Positions 34,291 to 44,413 are shown, counted from the first letter of the stretch. The stretch is DNA of 64,000 nt from Enterococcus moraviensis ATCC BAA-383 (GCF_000407445.1 NZ_ASWB01000003.1:372001-436000); one strand, 5' to 3'. A program made the numbers and translations. Notes: generated from the sequence alone by a model not told the origin.

Positions 34291-35088
34291 CTAATCTAAA
34301 TAATTTGTATCTGCATTATTCAACCAAGCGTATCCTAAGCCCATTACTAAGCCACCGCCGATAAAGTTACCGATCAATGCAAAGAATAGATTGTGTGCTA
34401 CGCTACCTACTGTCATTGCTGCCAATGTTCCGTGAGAAGCGAAATACGCTAAACTAAATGCTGGGAAGTTGGCGATAACGTGCTCGTATCCTAAGAAAGC
34501 AAAGATGAAAATGATGAAAACAATAGCCGCAACTTTACCTGCATCATCTTTCATACGCATGCTAACAAGCACTGCTGTATTTACCACAATATTAGCAAAA
34601 ATTGCTTCAACTAAAATTTGTGTTGTTGTTTTATCTAATTTACCTGCAATCGATGTAAAGAAAAAGCTGTCAGCCGGTAAGTCTTGGAAAGGAACGGTCA
34701 ACGAAATCAAGTAACCAAAAAGAACGCCACCAACTAAATTAAAGAAAATACATGTAACTAAAATTTTTGCTGCGAAAGAGAAGTTGATTTTTTTCCGGTA
34801 AACTCCAACTGTCATATACAGCATGTTCGATGTCCCTAGTTCCGCGTTCATATAAAGAATCATCACAAGTGACCAGCTGAACATGAAGGCATAAAGAATC
34901 TTACCTAAGCCATGTACCATGCCTTCACCTTTGATTGCAATCGCAAAAGCAACCGCTGTTCCTAAAGTTAAAAACATACAAGCAAGGACAGCACGAAATG
35001 CATAGCGCATGAAACTACTTTGGAATAAGTTCATTTTTTTACTAATTGATTTGTCGATTTGCTCAAATAATGGTGATACAGGTTTCAT
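34291..35088 (-). CDS. Formate/nitrite transporter family channel
   Basis: The 265-aa protein has six membrane helices and FNT-family features: an N-terminal helix SFMRYAFRAVLACMFLTLG, NAELGTSNMLYM around the first pore loop, and ILVTCIFFNLVGGVLFGY. FNT channels pass formate, nitrite, hydrosulfide or lactate. In a fermenting lactic acid bacterium formate export is likely. AAGGAG lies 9 bases before the ATG at 35088. No pfl gene is adjacent. Confidence 0.88.
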   Translation of the reverse strand: MKPVSPLFEQIDKSISKKMNLFQSSFMRYAFRAVLACMFLTLGTAVAFAIAIKGEGMVHGLGKILYAFMFSWSLVMILYMNAELGTSNMLYMTVGVYRKKINFSFAAKILVTCIFFNLVGGVLFGYLISLTVPFQDLPADSFFFTSIAGKLDKTTTQILVEAIFANIVVNTAVLVSMRMKDDAGKVAAIVFIIFIFAFLGYEHVIANFPAFSLAYFASHGTLAAMTVGSVAHNLFFALIGNFIGGGLVMGLGYAWLNNADTNYLD

Positions 35089-35398
35089 TTTGTTTCTCCT
35101 TTTCAATTTGTTTTCATCTAATATTTTCAAAAACATCCTTTACCATTCTAAAGACCAGTGAGGGTTTTGTCTAGTGCTTTTTCATACAAAGTCGTACTTT
35201 TTTTCATAGCATAACAAATTAGGCCGAAAACGTCCAAACAAATCGTTCTATTTCTTTACTGGCTTGCTCGTCTAAAAAATCCATCCCAAGTAGGATGACT
35301 TTGCTTGTGTGAATGGTAAAATAGTTATATCAACACTTCATTCTACACAAAATGAAAAAGAGAATTTGGTATTATATTTGAGTTAGGGGGGGAGCATC
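35089..35398. other. Intergenic region between the FNT and TPM genes
   Basis: About 310 bp between divergent genes. I see no gene and no clear structured element. Weak -10-like sequences (TATATT near 35375; TATCAA) are present on both strands. GGGGGGGAG directly precedes the TPM start. Confidence 0.4.
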
Positions 35399-36739
35399 AT
35401 GTATCGGTCTGAACAAAACAATCATCCACAACAATTAAATCAACACATTCTTACTAACTATCGGTCTTTAAAGCGAAGAAATGAGATTTTTACGGTCATT
35501 TTAATTTTGGTTACTTTATCTTGCGGTTTTCTTTTTAGTTTATCTTTTATAACAGAAAATCATTATCCAGAAAAAGTGGCGTCCTATGATCAACAATTAG
35601 TCACTCTTCAACAAGAACGAGCAGACATTGAGTCAGGAAAAATAACGGAAACAAAAAAATCGTTTGATACAGTTCTGCAAGAAAACTTAGATAACTTAAA
35701 AGAATATCCTCAACAAGAAGATAATTATTCTGTTGTTGTAGAAGGAACAGATCGTAGTTTAGTCATCAATAAAAATAATATATTTGTTTCAGATAACGCA
35801 AATATGTTAGATGCTACTGTAAAGAACAAGATTTATGATTTAAACAAACAGTTAGCTGCTAGTACTAATGGCGCTCAACTAGAAGTCGTAACAGTCAGTA
35901 ATTTACCTGGCGGTGAAGACATTGAATCTTATGCCAATAAAATTTTCAATCAACTGGGAATCGGTAACAAAGATGAAAACAACGGTGTCTTATATTTGAT
36001 TGCTTTGGATGACCGAGAATTCCGTCTAGAAGTGGGGTATGGATTGGAAGGGTTGATTCCTGATGGCGTAGCAAGCAATATTATCAATGATGATGCGATC
36101 GTGGACGATTTCAAAGATGAAAACTTTGCTGCTGCTGTAAATCAAGTAGTGGATCGAGTTTTTAAGTTAATGAATACAAAAACAGCTTTGGTAGATTCTA
36201 AAATCAATCAAATTCAAGCACAAAAAAACTCGGCTAGGTTTGCCCACGGTGGTCTCTTCGTCTTGTTGGTCACGCTAATAATGGTTAGTTTATTCTTGAT
36301 TGTCAGACTTATACGCGCAAGAAAGTCTTTAAAAGCAAACTACAATGAGTATCAAGAACAACTAGCCGCTTACGCTCACGAATTCGATCAAGAGGATACT
36401 CAATCACTTTTTGAAAAAATAAAACAAACCGATCTTTACTATATTATGTTAAGCGACTATTTTTTAATAGCATCAAGAAGAGGACTACGTCGTGCCATAA
36501 CTAGAGGACGGCTATTAAAAAATCCTACTGCTCAACCAAAAGCTTTTGGCCGTATTTTAATCGGGGATACGCTTTATTCAGGTAATGGCGATATTTTGAC
36601 TACTGCCTATCTGGCGTCTAACTATAATTCTAGTAATTGGTCAGACAATGATTCTTCTGGAAGTGGAAGCGGTGGCTCTTCATGGGGATCTTTCGGTGGC
36701 GGGTCATCCGGTGGCGGCGGCGCATCTGGTGGCTGGTAA
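35399..36739 (+). CDS. TPM domain membrane protein
   Basis: The 446-aa protein has an N-terminal membrane helix (residues about 28-52), a coiled coil, a TPM domain (about 120-265: VSDNANMLD, YANKIFNQLGIGN, NGVLYLIALDDREFRLEVG), a second membrane helix (FVLLVTLIMVSLFLIVRLI), a cytoplasmic region and a Gly/Ser-rich end (GGGSSGGGGASGGW). TPM domains are found in photosystem repair and membrane-associated phosphatases; bacterial roles are poorly known. The topology places the TPM domain outside the cell. A terminator follows. Confidence 0.85.
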   Translation: MYRSEQNNHPQQLNQHILTNYRSLKRRNEIFTVILILVTLSCGFLFSLSFITENHYPEKVASYDQQLVTLQQERADIESGKITETKKSFDTVLQENLDNLKEYPQQEDNYSVVVEGTDRSLVINKNNIFVSDNANMLDATVKNKIYDLNKQLAASTNGAQLEVVTVSNLPGGEDIESYANKIFNQLGIGNKDENNGVLYLIALDDREFRLEVGYGLEGLIPDGVASNIINDDAIVDDFKDENFAAAVNQVVDRVFKLMNTKTALVDSKINQIQAQKNSARFAHGGLFVLLVTLIMVSLFLIVRLIRARKSLKANYNEYQEQLAAYAHEFDQEDTQSLFEKIKQTDLYYIMLSDYFLIASRRGLRRAITRGRLLKNPTAQPKAFGRILIGDTLYSGNGDILTTAYLASNYNSSNWSDNDSSGSGSGGSSWGSFGGGSSGGGGASGGW

Positions 36740-36743
36740 TTTA

Positions 36744-36783
36744 TCAGGGATAACACAAGAAAAAGCTTGAGTTATCCCTGATT
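36744..36783 (+). terminator. Terminator of the TPM gene
   Basis: ATCAGGGATAAC and GTTATCCCTGAT form a 12-bp stem (extended by CAAG/CTTG) around A-rich loop bases, then TTTTA. Confidence 0.85.
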
Positions 36784-36799
36784 TTACGCTATACTAATC

Positions 36800-37020
36800 T
36801 TTGTGTAAAATAATGCAGCAGAAAAATAATAGACTCGTCAACATTTCATTGCCTTGATAGATGTCTAGCTTCTAAGGTTTAACAATCTTATCGGCTATTC
36901 TTTTCAGGTTCAACTGCGTAACCCACGGCTGCAAAGGGCGAAGGTTGAAGAATGAACTGAACGAATATGAATTTTTCAGAAGATTATTTTACTCCAAAAA
37001 AACTTATTTTATTGGAGGAA
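36800..37020 (+). promoter_or_regulatory. Candidate rpsD leader RNA
   Basis: A roughly 200-nt untranslated region precedes rpsD. It contains potential stems (for example GGTTCAACTGCG... and GGTTGAAGAATGAACTGAACG) as expected for an S4 autoregulatory leader, but I could not build a convincing fold by hand. The assignment is by position. Confidence 0.35.
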
Positions 37021-37026
37021 TTTTTA

Positions 37027-37638
37027 ATGTCACGTTATACAGGACCATCATGGAAAATCTCTCGTCGTCTAGGTATCTCTCTATCAGGAACTGGTAAAGA
37101 ACTAGCACGTCGCCCATACAAACCAGGACAACACGGACCAAACAGCCGTGGTAAAGTTTCTGAATACGGTATGCAATTAACTGAAAAACAAAAATTACGT
37201 CATATGTACGGTATGAACGAACGTCAATTCGTTAACTTGTTTATTAAAGCAAGCAAAATCAAAGAAGGTAAACATGGTGTTAACTTCATGATCTTACTAG
37301 AACAACGTTTAGATAACGTCGTTTACCGTTTAGGTTTAGCAACTACTCGTCGTCAAGCACGTCAATTAGTGAACCACGGTCACGTGACTGTAGATGGCAA
37401 ACGCGTAGATATCCCTTCTTACCACGTTGAAGTTGGTCAAGTGATTTCTGTTCGTGAAAAATCTCAAAACGTAGTAACAATCAAAGAAGCTGTTGAAGCT
37501 ACTGTTGGTCGCCCAGCATTTGTAAGCTTTGACGCTGAAAAATTAGAAGGAAGCTTCACTCGTTTACCAGAACGTGATGAATTATATCCTGAAATCGACG
37601 AAGCTCTTGTCGTTGAATACTACAACCAAAAACTTTAA
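37027..37638 (+). CDS. rpsD: 30S ribosomal protein S4
   Basis: The 203-aa product starts [20 protein letters not shown] and carries the S4 RNA-binding domain ([20 protein letters not shown]). TTGGAGGA lies 9 bases before the ATG at 37027; a 20-codon in-frame extension upstream is not family-like. S4 nucleates 30S assembly and often represses its own mRNA. Monocistronic here, with its own terminator, as in other Firmicutes. Confidence 0.98.
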   Translation: MSRYTGPSWKISRRLGISLSGTGKELARRPYKPGQHGPNSRGKVSEYGMQLTEKQKLRHMYGMNERQFVNLFIKASKIKEGKHGVNFMILLEQRLDNVVYRLGLATTRRQARQLVNHGHVTVDGKRVDIPSYHVEVGQVISVREKSQNVVTIKEAVEATVGRPAFVSFDAEKLEGSFTRLPERDELYPEIDEALVVEYYNQKL

Positions 37639-37686
37639 GATAGTTGGCAGAAAGGCTTTATGCTTTTCACGATTATCTTTCATCAA

Positions 37687-37719
37687 GTCTTGTTCATTTT
37701 ATGGACAAGGCTTTTTTTT
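37687..37719 (+). terminator. rpsD terminator
   Basis: GTCTTGTTC and GGACAAGGC pair over 9 positions (two G-U), followed by eight T. Confidence 0.75.
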
Positions 37720-37723
37720 ACAT

Positions 37724-37768
37724 AAAAAAGAGGGTGAAACATGACTCTACACGTCACCTCCTACCCTC
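37724..37768 (-). terminator. Terminator of the ABC transporter operon
   Basis: GAGGGT and ACCCTC close a larger imperfect stem on the minus strand, followed by six T. It is convergent with the rpsD terminator. Confidence 0.7.
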
Positions 37769-37782
37769 ATTTTCTATCGTTA

Positions 37783-38457
37783 TTATGAGTGTTGCTTTTT
37801 CAAGACACCATCTTTCATAATAAACACTTCATCACAATAATCAATCAAGCGTTGGTCATGCGTAACCATGATCGTTGCTTTGTTTTTTTCTTTTGTTTCT
37901 CTCGCTAATATTTTGACCACCTCAAACGCCCGATCGGAATCCAAACTAGCGGTCGGCTCATCCGCTAAAATAATGGATGGATCATTATAAAGCGCTCGAG
38001 CAATCGCAACACGTTGACGTTCTCCACCTGAAATTTCGTCTGGATATTTTTTCTTTAGCTTTTCAATTCCCAGCTCTGTTAATAACTTATTGACTTTTTC
38101 CACATCGGTTTTTTCTTTTTTTACTTTGTCCACCAAACGTAGTTGCTTTTCCACAGTTAAAAATGGAACCAAATTAGACGCTTGCAAAATAAACCCTATT
38201 TCAGAGAAACGAATCTTAGATCGTGTTTTTTCATTTTCTTCACTGAACGGTTCATTGTTTATCTTTACTTCACCATTTGTTGGGGTTTGCAACCCTCCAG
38301 CGAGAGTCAAAAAGGTACTTTTCCCTGAACCACTTGGTCCAATAACAGCGACAAATTGACCTTTTTCCACAGAAAAATCTGTGGATTTCAATGCTTCAAT
38401 TGTCGTATCTCCATCCAAAAACTGTTTATCCACAGATAAAAATTCAATAGCTTTCAT
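37783..38457 (-). CDS. ABC transporter ATP-binding protein (MacB/LolD type)
   Basis: The 224-aa ATPase has Walker A GPSGSGKST, Q-loop FILQASN, signature SGGERQRVAIARAL, Walker B IILADEPTASLD and a switch His (VTHDQ). AAAGGAG lies 10 bases before the ATG at 38457, giving the normal family length. It starts 16 bases after the permease stop, so the two form one transcript and one transporter, probably exporting a peptide or lipophilic compound or acting in envelope stress. Confidence 0.93.
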   Translation of the reverse strand: MKAIEFLSVDKQFLDGDTTIEALKSTDFSVEKGQFVAVIGPSGSGKSTFLTLAGGLQTPTNGEVKINNEPFSEENEKTRSKIRFSEIGFILQASNLVPFLTVEKQLRLVDKVKKEKTDVEKVNKLLTELGIEKLKKKYPDEISGGERQRVAIARALYNDPSIILADEPTASLDSDRAFEVVKILARETKEKNKATIMVTHDQRLIDYCDEVFIMKDGVLKKQHS

Positions 38458-38473
38458 CTTTTTTCGCTCCTTT

Positions 38474-39559
38474 CTAACCAATTGCCTTCAACGGATCGAT
38501 TTTGACAATCGTCCGAACCGAGAACAATGCTCCTAATACTGCAATAATCAACATTATGCCGCCGATTCCTAAAAAGAATAGCCAATTCGTTTGAAATGGA
38601 ACTGCTGTTGGCAATACAAGTGATGTTCCCACTGTACCAAGTAAACCGATTGCTATTCCTAAGATTGCTAAAACAAATGTTTGAATAATGACAGAAACAG
38701 CAATATAAAAACCAGAAATACCTTGTGCTTTCATGATCCCAAAAATCGTTGCTTTTTGCATGGTCAACACATAGATGAAAATGCCGATAACAATTGCTGC
38801 AATTACAATCAAAAAGCCGATCATAAACCCAAATGTCAGTACTTGAGCGCTGTAACCTGGCAATTTATTGATAAATGTCGAAATACTATAACGAGTTAGT
38901 CCATCGTCTTTCACATGAACATTTTTTAATACGCCATCTTTCGCCCGAAAAACGATTGCATTAACACGAGCGTTTTCTGAAGTATCTGATTTTTCAAAAC
39001 GGATTTGTTGAAACGCTGCGGTCGATACATATAAAACTGGTGCAACGTTAAATTTGGCTTTATCTGTAAATCCAACGATTTTAAGTTTTTTATCGTTTCC
39101 CGCCAATTTAATAGTGTCACCAATTTTGAGGTCATTTTCTTTTTTCAAACTGCTGTCAGCAACAGCTTCATCTTCATTTGCAAAGGCTTTTCCTTCAATA
39201 ATGTTGGGCATCAAAAACTCTTCTTTATTAATACCAAAAAAACTTGCATTGATTTTTTCTGATCCTTTTTTGTCTAATTGAATCACCGCGGCAGTTTGAC
39301 CTAATGATGCTTTTTCTTTTGCTTCTACTTCATCCAATGACTTAATAGGAATCATCGACATATTGATATTCGTATTTGACTCGTCTGAAAGAACAATCCC
39401 GTCCGCCTGCCATTTATCCACAGCTGTTCGATTGTCTTCAGCTAACCCATATGCTAATCCTGTTAAAAAAAAGACTAAATAAGAAATTAAAAACATCACA
39501 CTGATAATCAGTGCATACCGTAACTTCGAGCGAGTTATTTCATTCCAAGCTAAAAACAT
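38474..39559 (-). CDS. ABC transporter permease (FtsX/MacB type)
   Basis: The 361-aa protein has an N-terminal membrane helix (ALIISVMFLISYLVFFLTGL), a large extracellular domain (about 50-240) and three C-terminal helices, ending with the FtsX-type FSVRTIVKIDPLKAIG. This is the four-helix MacB topology. It precedes its ATPase gene. A CTTATCGATTGATAAG inverted repeat at 39573-39588 just upstream may be an operator. Confidence 0.9.
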   Translation of the reverse strand: MFLAWNEITRSKLRYALIISVMFLISYLVFFLTGLAYGLAEDNRTAVDKWQADGIVLSDESNTNINMSMIPIKSLDEVEAKEKASLGQTAAVIQLDKKGSEKINASFFGINKEEFLMPNIIEGKAFANEDEAVADSSLKKENDLKIGDTIKLAGNDKKLKIVGFTDKAKFNVAPVLYVSTAAFQQIRFEKSDTSENARVNAIVFRAKDGVLKNVHVKDDGLTRYSISTFINKLPGYSAQVLTFGFMIGFLIVIAAIVIGIFIYVLTMQKATIFGIMKAQGISGFYIAVSVIIQTFVLAILGIAIGLLGTVGTSLVLPTAVPFQTNWLFFLGIGGIMLIIAVLGALFSVRTIVKIDPLKAIG

Positions 39560-39572
39560 AGATTCTCCTCCT

Positions 39573-39588
39573 CCTTATCGATTGATAA
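39573..39588. promoter_or_regulatory. Palindrome upstream of the ABC permease gene
   Basis: CTTATC-GATT-GATAAG lies 14 bp before the permease start, next to a TATACT-like -10 on the minus strand. A repressor-binding site is possible; no regulator gene is adjacent. Confidence 0.4.
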
Positions 39589-39753
39589 GTTCTATAAAAA
39601 AAGTATAGCAAACTTTAGTAAAAGCAACAAAATATCTGCTTTACTCATGAACTAAAAAAAATAGAAAGGACACAGATTTGTCTAAATTTCTTCTTATTTC
39701 TAAAAATTATTCTGATATACTAAAAGAATAAACAAGTAAAAAGGAGTTTATAG

Positions 39754-40299
39754 ATGAAAAAGAAACGAGGAACACTTTATACGGTAATCCAATTTTCGGT
39801 GCTTTTGTTATTCGCCCTGTTTTTAAGAACCTTTGTTTTAACACCAGTGGAAGTTGTTGGCATTTCGATGGAACCGACTTATCATGAATCTGATCGCTTG
39901 TGGCAAACATCCTTGGTCAGTCCAAAACGATTTGATATTGCGACCTTTCCTAGCCCTCGGGATGGGAAACGTATTGTAAAACGCGTTGTTGGTTTACCTG
40001 GTGATACGATTCGGATGGAAAATGATCAACTATATATCAATGACAAAAAATATGATGAGCCCTATTTAGATGAATTTAAAAAGACTTTGACAGATGGTCA
40101 GCCTCTAACTGCTGATTTTTCTTTGGACAATAGTGCAACAGGCCCAGCAACCGTCGTTCCAGAAGGAAAATATTTCGTATTAGGTGATAATCGACGAAAA
40201 GCTGATGATAGTCGTTATTTTGGTTTTGTAGATGAGGAGTCTATTGTAGGTGTGGTTTATTTCAGATATTATCCATTGAATAAAATCGGCGTGCAATAA
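39754..40299 (+). CDS. lepB: Signal peptidase I
   Basis: The 181-aa enzyme has one N-terminal membrane helix (FSVLLLFALFLRTFVL), the Ser box GISMEPTY, the Lys box KRIVKRVVGLPGD and the GDNRRKADDSRYFG box. It cleaves signal peptides on the outer face of the membrane using a Ser/Lys dyad. AAAAGGAG lies 8 bases before the ATG. Enterococci usually encode several paralogues. Confidence 0.95.
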   Translation: MKKKRGTLYTVIQFSVLLLFALFLRTFVLTPVEVVGISMEPTYHESDRLWQTSLVSPKRFDIATFPSPRDGKRIVKRVVGLPGDTIRMENDQLYINDKKYDEPYLDEFKKTLTDGQPLTADFSLDNSATGPATVVPEGKYFVLGDNRRKADDSRYFGFVDEESIVGVVYFRYYPLNKIGVQ

Positions 40300-40408
40300 T
40301 TTTTAGTGATTGTTTTAAAAGCTGAGTGTTGGAGTGATTTTATGATAGGCTGTATAATGTTAAAACATTGTACAGTCTTTTTGTTTAGCAATCGAAAGGA
40401 GTCAAAAA

Positions 40409-40852
40409 ATGGCAAACGCATTGCACTTATTAGAGGGCCGTTGGATTATACGAGGAACTACTTTTCCTCTCTGGCTATCACAAAAACGGCATAATCCTAC
40501 TATAAAATACGAAAAGCTCGAAAATGATCCTCTTCAATTTTTAGACATCGTCAACTATCAAAATGCTAAAGGCCAAACAAAAGAAATTATTGGGATTGAC
40601 ACTTACAAACAAAATCACTTCATTTGGAGAGGACGCGGGTTATTAAGATTTTTAAGTAGTAAATGGTCTGTCTTGGCTGTAACAGATATTATTTTAGTAA
40701 TCAAATTTGAGCGTTCGCTTGTAACACCAGCCGGAATCGATGTTTTAGTTCGAGAAAACAGTACACTTGCTGATCCAAAACAACTTCTTTCCACTTCCCT
40801 TGCACAGTACGCTCTTACAGTAAATGAATTTGATCGTTTAGTCTGGCTTTAA
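40409..40852 (+). CDS. Hypothetical protein, 147 aa
   Basis: Not recognised. It contains LLEGRWIIRGTTFPLWL near the start and HFIWRGRGLLRFLSSKWSVL in the middle; alternating beta-strand patterns suggest a small lipocalin-like barrel, which is only an impression. GAAAGGAG lies 9 bases before the ATG. It follows lepB by about 110 bp and ends at a strong terminator. Confidence 0.6.
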   Translation: MANALHLLEGRWIIRGTTFPLWLSQKRHNPTIKYEKLENDPLQFLDIVNYQNAKGQTKEIIGIDTYKQNHFIWRGRGLLRFLSSKWSVLAVTDIILVIKFERSLVTPAGIDVLVRENSTLADPKQLLSTSLAQYALTVNEFDRLVWL

Positions 40853-40864
40853 ATTTGCCTAGAT

Positions 40865-40918
40865 AAAAAAAGTGGCGTCGTATTCAGGTGTTAACCTGAA
40901 CCAGACGCCATTTTTATT
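40865..40918. terminator. Bidirectional terminator between convergent genes
   Basis: GTGGCGTC and GACGCCAT enclose an inner CAGGT/ACCTG stem, with A-run before and T-run after. Confidence 0.85.
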
Positions 40919-41542
40919 TTAATCTTTTTGCTGTAATTCAATTGCTAGTCGATAGAGCGGTAATAATTCCTCGTATGTTTTCAACATATACGCACGGGCT
41001 TTTTCTGGATCATTTAATAGATCATCTGTCTTTCTAATCACTCGACCAATCTGAAATTCCCCTTTTTTTACATCGCGCAAACGAGTGAGATGTTTTTCTA
41101 AATCAGCCTCATTCAAGCGTTCGATTTCGGGTTGTGTATGATCGATCGACAAGTAAAAGTCATCATCCAGTGGTTCAAATAACGCTTGATTATCTAAAAA
41201 AGCTTGGGCGATTTCTTTCTCATTTTTAGGATTATCGATCAGTGACAACCACATGAATACATAATCGGACCAAATCCCTAATTGGAAGTGCGCCTCCATT
41301 TTGTAGCCACGTTTTTTTTGACTCAGTGCTGACCATGTATTTTCTGGCGGATAAACTGTTCTACGACGATGCTGCGCAATGTGAACAAAAAACTCCGTTT
41401 CTAATTCAGCGCCTAACTTTTCAGCAAAATAATCATCTAATTCTTGAAATTTAGGTTGAATCGTCGAACGAATTTCTGCCATTCTAGGATCCAATCCTTC
41501 AATTGTAAAAACATCAAAATCTTTTTCAGTAAACATCAACAT
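40919..41542 (-). CDS. DUF1054 family protein (UPF0637, YktB-like)
   Basis: The 207-aa protein fits the family: FTEKDFDVFTIEGLDPRM, HIAQHRRRTVYPPENTW and MEAHFQLGIWSDYVFMWLSL. Function unknown; conserved in Firmicutes. GAGGAG lies about 10 bases before the first ATG; a second in-frame ATG two codons later is equally possible. Confidence 0.85.
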   Translation of the reverse strand: MLMFTEKDFDVFTIEGLDPRMAEIRSTIQPKFQELDDYFAEKLGAELETEFFVHIAQHRRRTVYPPENTWSALSQKKRGYKMEAHFQLGIWSDYVFMWLSLIDNPKNEKEIAQAFLDNQALFEPLDDDFYLSIDHTQPEIERLNEADLEKHLTRLRDVKKGEFQIGRVIRKTDDLLNDPEKARAYMLKTYEELLPLYRLAIELQQKD

Positions 41543-41574
41543 GTATTCATTTCTCCTCTGAGCTGTTCTGTGAT

Positions 41575-42144
41575 TTAGTTATGAAGTTGCTGCCATTCCT
41601 CTAACGTGATTCCTCTCATGATATCTGTCACGACTTTTCCTTTCCACATTCGTGCATTGGGAACTTTTCCTTCTATTTTCATGCCGATTTTTTCCATTAC
41701 ACGTCCTGATTGTGGGTTATCAATATCATGCATTGCAAAAATCCGCATTAACTGCAGCTCTTCAAACCCTAGTCGAAGTAGTTCAGTAGCCGCTTCAGGT
41801 ACATAACCAACTCCCCAAAAATCCTTATTTAACGCATAACCGATTTCTGCGATATTATGTTGGTTTTCTACACGTAAATCAATCGTTCCAATCAACTTTC
41901 CTGTGGCTTTCAACTCGATTCCGTATTTCCCTAAAGGTGCTGCTATAAAATAATTCGCAATACTTTCTTTTGTGTCCTTAATAGACTGATGGATAGGAAA
42001 AACATAGGTTACCGTTTCTTCATCAGAACCGTATTCATACATGTCATTTGCATCTTTTAAGGTTATCGGACGCAGCGTTAAACGATTAGTCTCCAAATAT
42101 TGATTCTCCGCAAAAATCAAATTTCGATTCATAACAATTTCCAT
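41575..42144 (-). CDS. GNAT family acetyltransferase (RimJ/RimL type)
   Basis: The 189-aa enzyme has LETNRLTLRPITLKDANDMY at the start, an acetyl-CoA loop region (NKDFWGVGYVPEAATELLRLG, a Q/RxxGxG/A-type loop) and the terminal MEKIGMKIEGKVPNARMWKG typical of RimJ/RimL acetyltransferases. It may acetylate a ribosomal protein N-terminus or a small amine. The ATG at 42144 has AGGTGA 6 bases upstream; another ATG lies four codons in. Confidence 0.88.
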   Translation of the reverse strand: MEIVMNRNLIFAENQYLETNRLTLRPITLKDANDMYEYGSDEETVTYVFPIHQSIKDTKESIANYFIAAPLGKYGIELKATGKLIGTIDLRVENQHNIAEIGYALNKDFWGVGYVPEAATELLRLGFEELQLMRIFAMHDIDNPQSGRVMEKIGMKIEGKVPNARMWKGKVVTDIMRGITLEEWQQLHN

Positions 42145-42213
42145 ATACTTCACCTACTTTTCATACTACTTTACAGAAAGAAACGCTCATAGGCAAGAGG
42201 AAAAATAAAAAAT

Positions 42214-42987
42214 TTAAAACGAGTTGCTTACTGCAGCTTCAATGAATGATCGGACTTCTTTTTGTTTTCCTTCACTGAGAAGTTGAACGATTTTACTCCC
42301 TACAATGACACCTGCACAACTTTTTCTAAAACGCACAACATGTTCCTTCGATGAAACACCAAAACCAGCTAAAACAGGTTTGTCACTAACACTTTGAATA
42401 TACGCCAAATGTTCATCTAAGCTTTCTTGATAATTTCGACCAGTTCCTGTCACACCATTCACTGCCACTGCATAAATAAAGCCTTCCCCCGCTTTCACTA
42501 ATTCTGGGATTCTTTCTTTTGGCGTGGTCAATGCAACTAACGGAATCAATGCGATATCACTATTCTTTAACAACGGTGTTAGTAAGTCTTGGTGTTCATA
42601 CGGTAAATCTGGAATGATCAATCCTAAGACATTTGTCTCCCCTAAATCTGTTACAAACGAATCTAAGCCGTAATTAAAAATTGGATTGAAATAGGTCATG
42701 ATCACTAAAGGCGTTGAGGTTTCGATTTGTTTGAGCTGTTGTATTATTTTTTTTAGTGTCACCCCATGATTTAATGCGTTTAGGCCTGCTTCTTGAATGA
42801 TAGGACCATCTGCGACCGGATCTGAAAAAGGAATTCCTAATTCGATTGCACTTGCACCAGCTTCTGTCAGCAGCTGAATTTCATTTGCCAATTGATCCAG
42901 ACCTTGTGCTCCTGCCATAATGTACGGTACAAAAATCGTTTCATTTGCTTCTTGCTTCTCTTTTAATTGTTTTGTTAATGGTTTCAT
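42214..42987 (-). CDS. trpA: Tryptophan synthase alpha chain
   Basis: The 257-aa TIM barrel cleaves indole-3-glycerol phosphate to indole and glyceraldehyde 3-phosphate. Motifs: [14 protein letters not shown] (catalytic Glu and Asp region), IIPDLPYEH, and [13 protein letters not shown] near the phosphate site. The start overlaps the trpB stop by 4 bases (ATGA), so the two are translationally coupled. Last gene of the trp operon. Confidence 0.96.
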   Translation of the reverse strand: MKPLTKQLKEKQEANETIFVPYIMAGAQGLDQLANEIQLLTEAGASAIELGIPFSDPVADGPIIQEAGLNALNHGVTLKKIIQQLKQIETSTPLVIMTYFNPIFNYGLDSFVTDLGETNVLGLIIPDLPYEHQDLLTPLLKNSDIALIPLVALTTPKERIPELVKAGEGFIYAVAVNGVTGTGRNYQESLDEHLAYIQSVSDKPVLAGFGVSSKEHVVRFRKSCAGVIVGSKIVQLLSEGKQKEVRSFIEAAVSNSF

Positions 42988-44177
42988 TGATTATCCTCCT
43001 GTTCGAACAATTCTTTGATTTGCTGTACATCTTTGTCTCCACGACCAGAAAGACAAACGATGATTTGTTTATCTGATCCAAGTTCTTTGGCCACTTTTAT
43101 CGCATGGCTAACAGCATGAGCGCTTTCTAATGCTGGAATGATTCCCTCAGTTTCACATAATATCTTAAAAGCATCTAATGCTTCTTGATCCGTCACCGAT
43201 TCGTAGCTTGCTCTATGCGTTTCATTTAAATGACAATGTTCTGGGCCTAGACCTGGATAATCTAACCCAGCTGAGATAGAAAATGCTTCTAAAATTTGTC
43301 CATTATCGTCTTGCAATAGTTTCATCATGGCACCATGCAGGACACCTGTTTTCCCTTTATTGATCGATGCCGCATGCGACTCTGTTTCCAACCCTAATCC
43401 AGCAGCTTCAACACCAATCAATGCCACATCATCATTGATAAATGGATAGAAAATCCCCATTGCATTACTACCACCACCAACACAAGCGACCACCGCATCA
43501 GGTAATTTATTTTCTGCTTCTAAAAACTGCCGTCTGGCTTCAATTCCAATAATACTTTGATAATCACGAACGATTTCTGGAAATGGATGTGGCCCTAAAA
43601 CAGACCCCATCACATAATGTGTATCTTCAACATTCGCAACCCAAAAGCGCAACGCTTCATTGACTGCATCTTTTAGTGTTTTACTACCTGATGTCACACT
43701 TTCAACTTTCGCACCTAATAATTCCATACGAAAAACATTCAACGATTGGCGCGCTACATCGACAGCGCCCATAAACACCGTACATTCCATTCCAAACAAT
43801 GCAGCCACCGTAGCAGTTGCCACACCATGTTGCCCCGCTCCTGTTTCTGCGACAATTTTTTTCTTCCCCATTTTTTTCGCTAGCAAAATTTGACCAATCG
43901 TATTATTGATTTTATGCGCTCCAGTATGGTTCAAATCTTCTCTTTTCAAATAAATCTTAGCGCCACCAGCATACTCTGTTAAACGCTCTGCAAGATACAG
44001 CGGATTTTCGCGCCCAACATATTGCTTCAAGTAATAATTCAACTCAGTTTGAAATTCCTCATCTTCTTTCGACGCTTCATAAACTTCCTCTAATTCTTTG
44101 ACAGCATACATCAATGTTTCTGGAACAAATTGACCACCGAACTCTCCATAAAATCCTTCTTTTGGCTGATTATACAT
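42984..44177 (-). CDS. trpB: Tryptophan synthase beta chain
   Basis: The 397-aa PLP enzyme joins indole and serine. [16 protein letters not shown] contains the PLP-binding Lys (HTGAHKIN), and [12 protein letters not shown] and [10 protein letters not shown] (phosphate loop) follow. The ATG at 44177 is preceded by AAGGAGG and gives the family start; an in-frame extension to 44264 runs through the repeat element. It is separated from trpF by a 236-bp repeat pair. Confidence 0.96.
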   Translation of the reverse strand: MYNQPKEGFYGEFGGQFVPETLMYAVKELEEVYEASKEDEEFQTELNYYLKQYVGRENPLYLAERLTEYAGGAKIYLKREDLNHTGAHKINNTIGQILLAKKMGKKKIVAETGAGQHGVATATVAALFGMECTVFMGAVDVARQSLNVFRMELLGAKVESVTSGSKTLKDAVNEALRFWVANVEDTHYVMGSVLGPHPFPEIVRDYQSIIGIEARRQFLEAENKLPDAVVACVGGGSNAMGIFYPFINDDVALIGVEAAGLGLETESHAASINKGKTGVLHGAMMKLLQDDNGQILEAFSISAGLDYPGLGPEHCHLNETHRASYESVTDQEALDAFKILCETEGIIPALESAHAVSHAIKVAKELGSDKQIIVCLSGRGDKDVQQIKELFEQEDNQ

Positions 44178-44413
44178 AATTTTCCTCCTTGTGATAAAAG
44201 CGTAATGGGCTCGTTTAGGTTCGACTGAAAAATAGGAAAAATTGACTGTGACGCTTTTTGTCACTTTCCATTTTTATCTTTTTTCCGAGAACCTAGCCCA
44301 TGAAGCTAGATAAAATAAAAGCGTAGTGGGCTCGTTTGGGTTCGACTGAAAAATAGGAAAACATGAACCTGGTGTTCTTTACCACATTCAGGTTTTATCT
44401 TTTTTCCGAGATG
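44178..44413 (-). repeat. Two tandem copies of a dispersed hairpin repeat inside the trp operon
   Basis: Copies at about 44316-44411 and 44197-44312 each read, on the minus strand, CTCGGAAAAAAGATAAAA, a variable hairpin, TTTTCCTATTTTTCAGTCGA, then AACGAGCCCA..ACGCTTTT. The first copy begins directly after the trpF stop. The same core occurs at 53720-54009 and 56690-56990. Confidence 0.75.

Noticed and set aside
36800-37020. Region before rpsD considered as a tRNA or riboswitch
   Set aside because: No cloverleaf or known aptamer core could be drawn; kept only as a candidate S4 leader.
44197-44264. N-terminal extension of TrpB to 44264
   Set aside because: The extension translates a repeat element. 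The ATG at 44177 has AAGGAGG and matches the family.
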